Source: Luidia sarsii
Lineage: Eukaryota > Echinodermata > Asteroidea > Paxillosida > Luidiidae
NCBI GenBank assembly: GCA_949987565.1
Contig: OX465102.1
Span: 11,858,763 to 11,922,762, forward strand
Length of the DNA: 64,000 nt
Reading direction: 5' to 3'
A model generated the notes under the pieces. That model saw nothing but the letters and a program-made list of their open reading frames with translations. It searched no databases and was not told where the DNA came from. This document shows positions 33,471 to 42,717 of this stretch, one piece after another. A program made the position numbers and the translations under genes. The first letter of the stretch is position 1. Every line of letters begins with the position of its first letter.

Positions 33471-33575
33471 TTGACTGGACAGGGATTTGAACCTGAGACC
33501 TATGCTTTGGCATTATCAGCGCATTTTTATCCTCTCAGCTTTTCAGCCCTTAGATGCATGGTGGCCTTCCCAAAA
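33471..33575 (-). repeat. tRNA-derived SINE copy
   Basis: The minus strand reads the AAGGCCACC arm, AGCTGAGAGGATAAAAATGC (box-A region), CATAGGTCTCAGGTTCAAAT (box B) and CCAGTCAAAA. The box sequences are degraded. Confidence 0.6.
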
Positions 33576-33767
33576 ATGTAAACTTTCTTTGCCGAAGTGG
33601 TGGTATCTGTATAAATTATTTCGGTCCAAACACTGTGCATGCAGGGGTGTCTTTTTTATCAGGAAACCTGGAAACCTTTTGGGAAATGGGGAACAAACGG
33701 TAAAAAGGGGAAGCATAAACGATCGATAAGACTTAAGGCTTTGCATGGTGGGTTAATCAATAATTAT

Positions 33768-33835
33768 AGGAAGGTTTGCGGTGACACCATATACCGGTAT
33801 AAGGTATCTTAAAGAAGAGGTGTGGTTCTGAAACG
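33768..33835 (-). repeat. Fragment of the GTGTCACCGCAAACC interspersed repeat
   Basis: AGGTTTGCGGTGACACCATA is the complement of the block at 14330-14352 and 60220-60242. Confidence 0.6.
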
Positions 33836-34305
33836 ATAGGTAATATTATTCTTATGGGTTGTTAAGACTTGTTACAGTGGAAATTGGTTCTTATTAGGCC
33901 TATACCATTATAATTATGGGGTTTTTTCGGGTTGGGGCAATCGAATTAATTATTTTTTGGGTTACCAGACAGTCATGGATCAGGCTTCGTCTTCAGGCTG
34001 GATGTGATTTGTCGCCGAATTTGAAAGTTTGCTGGTTTGATTAAGAACATAACAGAATAATCATCCACCAAGAAACTGGCCACGCACTTGTTCCTAGATG
34101 CCTGTGACATTTTAGCGGGTAGGAGAAAAATGAACGACGCGAAGCCAGACCCTAAGCCTTCATTGCGTAAACGGCCTTAGGCAGACCATAATACATCGCA
34201 ATGAAAAACGTAACTGAGCACGATTGGAAGGAAAAGGGGGCAACAGCGCCGCCAACGGCAGGGCAAATCTAAAAAATAAGGTCCCTATCCCTGTATTATT
34301 TTTTT

Positions 34306-34490
34306 ACGCAGTGGCTGTTGTTACGGCAGTCGTCCGTGTGGTTCCCTGACTTGATTGTATTTCGTCAGCAGTGCAGGCTGGTTGAACCAGTCTATTAGCT
34401 GATAGTCTGGTTCCAAGAGCTAAACATCCTGACAAATACTGTGAAGTCAGGGAACCATACGGGCGACTGCCGTAACAACAGCCACTGCGT
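34306..34490. mobile_element. 185-bp MITE with 47-bp terminal inverted repeats
   Basis: ACGCAGTGGCTGTTGTTACG at 34306 pairs with CGTAACAACAGCCACTGCGT ending at 34490. The arms are ~47 bp with ~3 mismatches, and a weaker inner palindrome lies around GGTTGAACCAGTC. AT-rich flanks obscure the target duplication. Confidence 0.8.
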
Positions 34491-36005
34491 ATTTTTAAAA
34501 GCCTGGATTCATCGAACAGACTGTTCTTTTGGTTCCCCGCGCTAGCATAATGACTACGTGACATTGGACTCGAGACATTTATTGTGAATTTCACTTTCAG
34601 TGTGTATAATTATGTTAATGTAGGCCTATAGGCACTTGTTTTATTCTGGGAATGTCCGGGGGCTGAAGCCAAGGTGGAAACAAATAAGCGTTGCACTTTC
34701 TTTAATTCTGGATGGCAAGTTACGGCAGTCTGATCAACAAGTCACAGACTGTGCTGGGTGTAGGGCTGGGGAAATGAACCGGTGTAGCCAGTCTCAGCTG
34801 CCCGGGCATGCTCAGCTGTCCGGCTGACCAAAATAATGATGCCATGCCATGCCCGTGCATTACAGAGAAGAGACAGATTGAAGAGAAGAGGGTATTCATT
34901 TGTGGAAATAAAACATTCTTGCTGAGGCGTGTAGTCACAAACAAAGTTTTGTGTAACCTGTTACATCTGGTTGAAAATGTGTCCCGATATTATTATTATT
35001 ATCACGACTTATCGGAACTGGTTGACCTATGGAGTTACCGGTAATACCAATAATATCGACTAGTGCATCGTTCTCTAATAATCATCAACTTTTATCATGT
35101 TTTTTTTCTGTTTTCGAGATTTTACCTCACAAGATTCCTCTGCTATGATAATTGGCATAATAGGTTTCCCGGGAATTTGTAAGGTGTTTAGATCATAAGA
35201 TCACGGGGTCAAGGTGTCTTGCTCTAATCCTTATTTTTTTCAAACAAATAAATGAAAAACTGACTGGGAATATTTGATTTTTTTAAAAATAAAAATGGCA
35301 AATAAATCGACTTAAATCTTAAAATGTACGGTACATTTTCCTACAACCCAGCATTCAAGTAAGTAACTGTGCACTTTTGAGTTTTCCAGAAAGCCCTGGC
35401 ATTCCTGGCTTTAAGAAAAAAAGTATCCATAATTGTAATATAGTTACTTTTATTTGCTGAGTTACGGGATTGCCCGTAGGACGCATACAACCCTAACGCC
35501 GAACTACCTGAAATTCCGTGGTCGATTGTTAGGTTTGTGATATGGTTTATGATTATTTTATGATTTTCTTTTAATCATAATAAAGTAAATTTCATACTCT
35601 TTCCACTGGTATATAGTTTGTTTGGGTCTTATTATTTTTTTTTTGGAAAAGCTGTCATTGACAATTTTCTCTTGCCAATGCGTTTTTTTTTTAGTGTGAT
35701 AGGGGCTTAGGCAGGGACACTGTGTGCTGTGACCAGTCAGGCGGATATGGGTTAGTCATCATTTAAAATATTGTTGTACATGCAGATCCATCAGCCACAC
35801 AACTGTTTATCAGTATATAGTATGTTTGTCAGCAGACGAAGCTCTGCTAGATCGTACACACTTAATACTTTGTCTTCAATTTGTATTGTATTCAAGCTAT
35901 GAATAATTTCATAGTGCAGGGCGTTTTGGTTGACTTGTGTAGCCCTTATCCAGTTCATTGATCATCCTACGATGGAATCTTCAGTGACAGTGAGTTTTGA
36001 CTCAT
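34491..36005. other. Intergenic sequence, no gene seen
   Basis: AT-rich with poly-T runs near 35100 and 35630. From about 35958 the sequence is shared with the duplicated flank at 40073. Confidence 0.45.
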
Positions 36006-36007
36006 TA

Positions 36008-36388
36008 AAGGGATAACACAACATTGATCGATGTAAAAGAATAGTATCCATACGTTGTCTGATCCAACATATGCATGAAATAGCACACATGTGGAAGTTT
36101 CAGCCCAATCCGCTAACCAAGTCCCGAGAACAATGGTTAAAAACCGCTTCAGTTGTATCGCGTAAATGCAGCATTCAACGAATTGCTCTGAAAAAACCCA
36201 CCGTTTGGATCTCGGCGAGACGTAAACGATTTCTTAACTTTTTTACTCCAACAATACAATATTTTTAGGCAGAAATTATTTCAGTGCGAGGTTTCTACTA
36301 TAACCATCTTCAAACTGTATACGTTTTATGTAGGCTGAAATCAGTACACATTATTTTCGATCTTACCAATGTTGTATAGGGGCTATTT
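36008..36388 (+). mobile_element. MITE with TA target site, copy 2, inserted in the GPCR 5' flank
   Basis: Same family as 26950-27270, opposite orientation. The flanks are TA on both sides (36006-36007, 36389-36390). The duplicated flank near 40112 reads straight through (TTTTGCCACATTATACTAAG), so this insertion is younger than the duplication. Confidence 0.78.
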
Positions 36389-36394
36389 TACTAA

Positions 36395-36730
36395 GGCTAC
36401 ATAGGCTAGTAAGGTTACAGTTTCAGGCGGCCCGGGCCTGCTTTTACTGGCCACTGACACCCAAGCTGTTGCCAAAAGCAGTGCTCCGATGGCCACTGCA
36501 CTGTCAGACGCATTGAAGATTTGTTTCTTGTAATTTGTTGGACGGCCTTAGGCTTCCTACATGCCTGCAGTCCCATCGGTTAAGACAAAGCAAGCAAATA
36601 CCCCTGGGGTGACTTTGCTTGGAAAGAGCAAAAGTAAAAGTGGGGGAGAGAGGGAGGGGAATTTCTTAGCGAGGGGCGAACTGTAAACGGGAATATCTAG
36701 TTTTGACTTTCACTTTTTGCCATTTTAAGT
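36395..36730 (+). promoter_or_regulatory. GPCR upstream region, strongly conserved in the paralog
   Basis: By eye about 97% identical over 300 bp to 40135-40465, clearly more than the coding parts that follow (~83%). It contains GAGCAAAAGTAAAAGTGGGG followed by GAGAGAGGGAGGGG. This may be a shared promoter/5' UTR; no TATA box is evident. Confidence 0.5.
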
Positions 36731-36764
36731 CAGTGTCACTGGAAAAATTGCAAGATATATATAT

Positions 36765-38960
36765 GTGAAAAGAGAAAACACTGACATTCAACCCGGTGGA
36801 ACGAAAAACCAACTGAAGGAAAGAAAAATGGAGACGTCTCAATTTCCAAGGGAGATTAGAGAGGTTTGGACCAGTTTAGATATTTTCAAAGAGAGGCTAA
36901 TTTACCGAATGCAGCTGTGTTACCTTATCATTGCATCCATGGGACTCCTTCTCAATGCAGTCTTCCTCCTGGTGGTGTTCCGTGTCAGGTCCATGCGTAC
37001 CGGTCTCAACATCTTCCTGGTCAACCTGGCCATCGCCGATTCCCTGCTTCTAATGAGCAACTTGCTCATGGTAGCGCTAACTTTCCGGGAGAGTGTGACG
37101 CAGGTCGATAGGGGCCAACCGTGGTTCCGGTTCCTCCTCTGGCTCATGTATGGCGCACAGTCCACCTCCGTTTGTTGCATCACGGCCATTGCCGCTGAAC
37201 GCTTCATGGCCGTCTGCAGGCCCATCACCTTCAGAGCTTCTGCCGGCGGGCAACGGACGGCCAAGATACTGGCCGGAGTCTGGATAGCTGGGCTCAGCTT
37301 AGGAGCGACCTTCAGCGGTCTAGCGTATAAAACTCATGAGATGCAGACTACCTCCTACTTCATCCGCCTGGTGTTATTCGTGAGCAACGCATCCATCACC
37401 GCTTGCCTGTACGTCTACTTGGTGTTCCGGCTGAACAAGCAGTCTGCCGCCATCGCGCTCCCACACACCAACAAAACCCGCCCGCGGCACAGGACCCTCT
37501 GCATGCTCATCTTCAACACGGCCGTCTTCTACCTCCTGAGCTCCATTGAAATTATACACTTATTTATACTCATAAAGACCGTTACAGGCCTATACAGCTT
37601 CGACCTGGCTAATACACAGCACAGCATTATGGTGATGCATGGCCTGGGAGCGTCCAAGCAGGTCTTGACACTCATCAACAGCTCAGTCAACTCCTTCATC
37701 TACAGCATCACAAATGCCAGGTACCGGTCAGCAGTGGTTGAATGCTTCTCTTCCTTGGTGCCACGTAGGTGTGCTCGCAGCCAACGGCATGATAACCCTC
37801 CAAACCATCGCCATGGCAGACGTGACCGACCCTCGAGGCCAGGTGAGCGGACTCAACCTCGGGTACAGTACGTGGCGGCAGCTTCCAGAGACGCCAACAA
37901 GGAACGTGGTGGAACTGACTGCGCAGAGACAATGGGGGCGGCATGCCTGCAGGCAACAACCGTGATCAGCCTAGATCAAAATATCAGGGTGCCAACCTGC
38001 GGAATCCAAATGAGCGAAGACTCTAACATCGATACCCATCCTCCAGGAACTCAACCAGCCCAGATCCATTCACCTTCGACCCATAAGGCAGAAACCCATT
38101 CACCAGGAACCCAACCCCCAGACACCCATCCACCATGCATCCATTTACCAGGAACCCATCCACCCGAGTACCATCCACCAGGAACCCATCCACCAGGAAC
38201 GCATCAACCAGACACCCATCCACAATGCACCCATCCAGCTGGAACCCAACCAGCAGAGTCCCATCCACCAGGAACTGATCCACTCGACACTCATCCACTA
38301 GAAACCCAATCATCAGCACCCCATTCACCGGAAACCCACCAAACAGGCATCCATCCACCAGTAACCCAACCAGCACAGGCCCATCCACCAGGAACCGATC
38401 CACTCGAAACTAAGTCACGAGAAACCCATTCACCAGGAACCCAACCCCCAGACACCCATCCACCATGCATCCATTTACCAGGAACCCATCCACCAGAGTA
38501 CCATCCACCAGGAACCCATCCACCAGGAACGCATCAACCAGACACCCATCCACAAGGCACCCATCCAGCTGGAACCCAACCAGCAGAGTCCCATCCACCA
38601 GGAACTGATCCACTCGACACTCATCCACTAGAAACCCAATCATCAGCACCCCATTCACCGGAAACCCACCAAACAGGCATCCATCCACCAGTAACCCAAC
38701 CAGCACAGGCCCATCCACCAGGAACCGATCCACTCGAAACTAAGTCACGAGAAACCCAATCACCAGGACCCCATCCACCACAAACCCACCAACCAGGCAT
38801 CCATCCAGCAGGAACCCAACCAGCTGCACAGGCCCATCCACGAGGAACTGATCCATACGACCCGATCACTATAGGAAGCCATCCACCAGACACCCATCCA
38901 CTAGACACACACCCATCAGGAACCCTCAGTCAGCTCACAATAATTAACAATGATATGTAG
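36765..38960 (+). CDS. Orphan class A GPCR with a long Pro/His/Thr repeat tail
   Basis: Intronless frame of 731 codons. Seven hydrophobic segments lie at about 52-76, 81-105, 123-150, 166-188, 198-222, 244-270 and 297-317. Rhodopsin-family landmarks are LLLN (N64, position 1.50), NLAIAD (D92, 2.50), AAERFMAV (E/DRY variant, R146), W173 in TM4, and NSFIY at 309-313 (NPxxY variant). The helix-3 cysteine, an extracellular-loop-2 cysteine and the TM6 CWxP motif are absent. After a basic juxtamembrane stretch the cytoplasmic tail from ~423 to ~722 is built of PPGTH-like pentapeptides in 110-residue higher-order repeats. The ligand is unknown. The start is either M1 or M22 (36828, METSQF); the paralog conserves DIQPGGTK before the second Met, so M1 or an equivalent upstream start is plausible. 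Receptor identity is certain; whether the whole tail is translated is less certain. Confidence 0.85.
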   Translation: MKRENTDIQPGGTKNQLKERKMETSQFPREIREVWTSLDIFKERLIYRMQLCYLIIASMGLLLNAVFLLVVFRVRSMRTGLNIFLVNLAIADSLLLMSNLLMVALTFRESVTQVDRGQPWFRFLLWLMYGAQSTSVCCITAIAAERFMAVCRPITFRASAGGQRTAKILAGVWIAGLSLGATFSGLAYKTHEMQTTSYFIRLVLFVSNASITACLYVYLVFRLNKQSAAIALPHTNKTRPRHRTLCMLIFNTAVFYLLSSIEIIHLFILIKTVTGLYSFDLANTQHSIMVMHGLGASKQVLTLINSSVNSFIYSITNARYRSAVVECFSSLVPRRCARSQRHDNPPNHRHGRRDRPSRPGERTQPRVQYVAAASRDANKERGGTDCAETMGAACLQATTVISLDQNIRVPTCGIQMSEDSNIDTHPPGTQPAQIHSPSTHKAETHSPGTQPPDTHPPCIHLPGTHPPEYHPPGTHPPGTHQPDTHPQCTHPAGTQPAESHPPGTDPLDTHPLETQSSAPHSPETHQTGIHPPVTQPAQAHPPGTDPLETKSRETHSPGTQPPDTHPPCIHLPGTHPPEYHPPGTHPPGTHQPDTHPQGTHPAGTQPAESHPPGTDPLDTHPLETQSSAPHSPETHQTGIHPPVTQPAQAHPPGTDPLETKSRETQSPGPHPPQTHQPGIHPAGTQPAAQAHPRGTDPYDPITIGSHPPDTHPLDTHPSGTLSQLTIINNDM
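38023..38930. repeat. 15-bp minisatellite within the GPCR tail, 330-bp higher-order unit
   Basis: The base unit is ACCCATCCACCAGGA (THPPG). Blocks starting CACCAGGAACCCAACCCCCA at 38101 and 38431, and CACCAGGACCCC at 38761, give a 330-bp period (110 codons). The first two blocks are almost identical. Both period lengths preserve the frame, and the complement is also largely open. Confidence 0.93.
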
Positions 38961-40125
38961 TTATAAGCAAGCCAGTGGCGAGAATCTGGAAGTGTACATA
39001 GCCATAGGGTACATCTTCAACGTCCACCAGGTTGCCGATAGCTGTAGGGGTAAGTGGACAGCACGACCTCCAAAATATGACGGGAAAATCAAAGCCATAC
39101 GTTTGTATACAAATCAAAGCCATACGTTTGTACTTGGCGAAGAAAAACAAAGACACGTTTGTATTAATGTCTTGCCCTTATAAGAAAAAAACATTTTTCT
39201 GAACTAGCACCGACAAGAGGTCCCCATTCACAACCATTGTAAAGAGTTAGCTTGGGGGATTCCTCACGGACCACCCCTGGGATTCCCCGTTGCCATTGCA
39301 CTTGTCGTCTTCGCGATATTGGCATGTATGCGTTTTGGGATTGTAGTTTATTTTTTACTGTAATAGTTTATCACTTTCCTTTTTGGTCGTGTTGGTTGTA
39401 AAGCACTTCTGGGTTTTATGTAAGGCGCTGTCATTATTATTAGCTGAGATCTGTTTACCACAAACACTTTTCTCGATGAAGATATTTCAAACTCAGTGGA
39501 ACAGTCGACCCACCTTTTCCATCGGTTTTATGCCGAAGTGCCTGTAATGGAAAACGTCGGTCTTGCCAATACCACTGTGGACCTATTTCTTTCCATTCGG
39601 AAGTTTCTCATGATTTTCATTGTTGGCACGGGTAGCCGATGGTACCCCGTTCCCGAACCACCCGATATTGCCTAGGCCTGGATGGATCAGGTCCGGCAAC
39701 CAAGATAGCCACAGACCCTCTGGCCTTTAGCCGAGGCTCGGTCCCCGTCATTCAAAATAAATGCTTGAAAAATTAGATAATTTGTTCCCACTGAGGTCAA
39801 AGCTTCACTGTGTATATAACACAACCTGGACAATTTCAGACTTGAATAAATCCTGGCCAGGATTCGGACTGGCATAACCTATTATGGATAAGCTACAGCA
39901 GTTGAAACCGACTGCACTGAAGCATTGGCAGAAGTTCATTATCACAGTACTGATTTTTAGACTAGTCATCAAGAATAGACTGTACAGAATGTATTATACA
40001 AACCACCGTATCTTTATTTACAATGGATAGGTCACAACAGTTAAAGCAGGCTGTATAGCTCTATTGAAGACCTTTGATCATCCTACGATGGAATCCCAGT
40101 GACTGAGTTTTGCCACATTATACTA
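38961..40125. other. Intergenic sequence between the GPCR and its paralog
   Basis: Positions 39330-39442 resemble a LINE/SINE 3' end (TTGTAAAGCACTTCTGGG, TAAGGCGCTGTCATTATTAT), typical of L2/CR1-like tails. A 30-bp phrase (CAAAGCCATACGTTTGTA) is duplicated at 39090-39130. No gene. Confidence 0.45.
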
Positions 40126-40492
40126 AGGCCACCTAGGCTATAGTAAAACCCACAGTTTCAGTCGGCCCGGCCCTGCTTTTACTGGCCACTGACACCCAAG
40201 CTGTTGCCAAAAGCAGTGCTCCGATGGCCACTGCACTGTCAGACGCATTGAAGATTTGTTTCTTTTAATTTGTTGGACGGCCTTAGGCTTCCTACATGCC
40301 TGCAGTCCCATCGGTTAAGACAAAGCAAGCAAATACGACTGGGGTGACTTTGCTTGGAAAGAGCAAAAGTAAAAGTGGGGGAGAGAGGGAGGGGAATTTC
40401 TTAACGAGGGGCGAACTGTAAACGGGGATATCTAGTTTTGACTTTCCCTTTTGTCAAGTGTCACTTTCATTTGACATGGGAAAGTTGCAATA

Positions 40493-41061
40493 AATAAAAA
40501 AGCAAGGACTCTCCGCAGGGCTGTGAACGGTGTGAACGGAGACGACAGTGACATCCAACCCGGTGGAACGAAAACAGAAAGTCTGAAAGAAAGAAGAATG
40601 GAGACGGGCCAACTCCCGCAGGACTATGGAGAGGTTTGGGCCAGAATAAATAGTTTCAAGGAGAGGCTAGTATACCCAATGCAGCTGTGCCACCTTACCA
40701 TCGCATCCATGGGTCTCCTGCTCAATGCTCTCTTCCTCCTGGTGGTGTTTCGTGTCAGATCCATGCGTACCGGTCTCAACATCCTCCTGGCCGTCGCCGA
40801 TTCTCTGTTTCTAATAAGCGCCATGGTCATGGCGCTAAGGACTCTTGTCAAAAAGACCATCGGTTGGGTATCGGATGATTTGACCCGTCCGATGTCGTTT
40901 CCACCAGATAGCCATCGTGTATTTTTTACCCCAGAGTCCAGACTACAATCAGCTTTCTACCGGGGGGGATTTTATCGGTCGGATGAATTCAACCGATACT
41001 CAACCGATGATCTTTTTGACAAGAGACCTAACCTTCCGGGAGGGTTTGACGCTGGCCTATA
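40493..41061 (+). pseudogene. Truncated GPCR paralog interrupted by a MITE
   Basis: Matches the 5' part of the 36765 GPCR: DIQPGGTK, METGQLPQ, the TM1 block from MQLCHLTIASMGLLLNA into VVFRVRSMRTGLNI, and TM2 ADSLFLIS. It has small in-frame deletions (VNL of TM2 and one more codon). After MALR a 190-bp element (40839-41028) intervenes; the homologous AACCTTCCGGGAGGGTTTGA resumes at 41030 and homology ends near 41061. TM3-TM7 and the tail are missing, so no receptor can be made. Confidence 0.85.
40839..41028. mobile_element. 190-bp MITE with TAA target duplication
   Basis: Inverted ends GGACTCTTGTCAAAAAGACC and, from the right, GGTCTCTTGTCAAAAAGATC, with arms of ~55 bp. TAA flanks both sides (40836-40838, 41029-41031). 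The intact GPCR has a single TAA at the same place (GCGCTAACTTTCC), which is the empty site. The duplication suggests PIF/Harbinger mobilisation. Confidence 0.88.
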
Positions 41062-41069
41062 TTTGATCA

Positions 41070-41689
41070 ATATTAAGTTACTACCCGTAGCCTGTGAGGT
41101 GACGGCGCCCTCATTACAGTGACCTGAGTCTTTGGATGGGGAAAGCAGTTTGGTAAAAGCCCCCCCCCCCAAAAAAAGGATACAACAAATAAAAAAAAAT
41201 GCTCCAAATTACCCCAAATGCAAATTTAATCGGTTGGCAACATTTCTGAAAATAATATTAATAACAAGGCCTGACGTTTCGATCCTGGCAAGACCTTTCT
41301 CAAAGACAATTCTGCCTTTTATTAAGCATGTTTTTTGCCCATTCCATTGTTCGTTTCTATTTTTGTAGTTATAGCCATTATAGCTGTTCTTTCTATGCCA
41401 GCAGGCACGACAATGTACATGTCGTATGTATATAACCTTGGTGGCTGCAGCTTCTGTTGGCCTTCGTACTGGCCTGGCGACAACTGTCATCACTTCATCA
41501 TTTTATAGTTCAGTGAGTGGAAACTGATGAACATTTTATATCGGAACACATAATTCCGTAGAAGAGTCCCACATGGTTTGTACACAGGATGTTAACTGGT
41601 GGCTGTAACTATATGACCTCTTTCCCTCTTGTCCAGTGCAAATCGACCTACCATTCGGCCGGGTCAGGTAGTGGGTACCCTCATTGAAA
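41070..41689. other. Unassigned sequence
   Basis: C run at 41160 followed by A runs. A single arm of the GACGTTTCGATCC repeat lies at 41268-41320. No gene. Confidence 0.45.
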
Positions 41690-41948
41690 TACATGACCCG
41701 GCACAGCATAATGAGGAATAACCCCACTTTTGAGATTTAGAGGTTTTCTAATGATGTCAAAGAGTATACCATTAGCTTTCAAATGATATCAAAATATAAT
41801 ATCCTCTAACACTTAAAATTTCCGAAATTACAAACAATAGAAAATTGATATGTGATCGAATTGTGAAGATACTTTAACTTCAGGCGTTGTTTACTTAAAA
41901 AGTGTTTTGGTGGGATATTCCTCATGTCGTTGTGCCGGGTCACATGTA
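41690..41948. mobile_element. Short inverted-repeat element (MITE), copy 2 of 2
   Basis: Opposite orientation to 143-407. Ends TACATGACCCGGCACAGCAT and, inverted, TACATGTGACCCGGCACAAC. The interiors align throughout (TTAGCTTTCAAATGATATCA, ACTTCAGGCGTTGTTTAC). Confidence 0.8.
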
Positions 41949-42108
41949 TTCTCCTAAAATCATTACAAGCTTACTATATCTATGGTTGATAATACTAGGT
42001 GAAGTATTAAATGAACGCTGAGGAGTACATGTATTTTCTTAGAGAATCGGAGGAACCTTTCGGTGTGTCTCATAGGGTTTGCACACAGTGTGTGAATACA
42101 AGTTTTAA

Positions 42109-42713
42109 CCCTCAAATAGCCGGCTTATTTTAAACATCCCACAGCCGTATTCCGCCCCCCTCTCAGATCTCGGTCGTTCAATGATGGATTCAAATGATAT
42201 TGACAGGGTTATAGAGAATTGCATAATGTACATTTGTGTAAACTTTCATTTGAAAAAAAGAAATGTTTTGTCTAATTATAGCTCATTAATTATTCATGGT
42301 TCATTTTTTCTTGTTTGTTATTGAATTTCCTATTTTTGTATTGAATTTGCCAAATTTGCATGAATTTTACAATGATAATGAAACCCGAAGAACCAATAAT
42401 TGCATACAGCAATATTAATCAGGTAATTGTACAAAAGAATTCCTGTAAAGAAATACCCTATGCACCCTGGTTACCATGCTTTTATGTAGTGCAAGTCAAT
42501 TTAAACATTTCTGTCAAACTATACCATAGTCCTGACAACAATATCATTGTCAGAGAACGGCACGTCCAATTTTAATAAGATTGGTGTTAAAATTTGCCTA
42601 AGAAGATTGCCAAAAAAGTCATGAAGCCTCTACACGCAGAAAAAAAAATCACCGAGACGCTATATAAAATACAGGGGGGGGGGGGCGGCGGAATCCGCCC
42701 TGCTCTTTGAGTG
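42109..42713. mobile_element. piggyBac-like non-autonomous element, TTAA flanks
   Basis: TTAA at 42105-42108 and 42714-42717 bracket ends CCCTCAAATAGCC and, inverted, CACTCAAAGAGC. Subterminal ATTCCGCCCCCC recurs inverted as GGGGGCGGCGGAAT near 42680. There is no transposase ORF. The TTAA site and CCC-type ends suggest piggyBac; the termini are imperfect. Confidence 0.6.
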
Positions 42714-42717
42714 TTAA

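Noticed and set aside
38023..38908. Minus-strand ORFs opposite the GPCR tail (DGFLV-type repeats)
   Set aside because: Shadow of the 15-bp repeat; the + strand frame is continuous with an unmistakable receptor.
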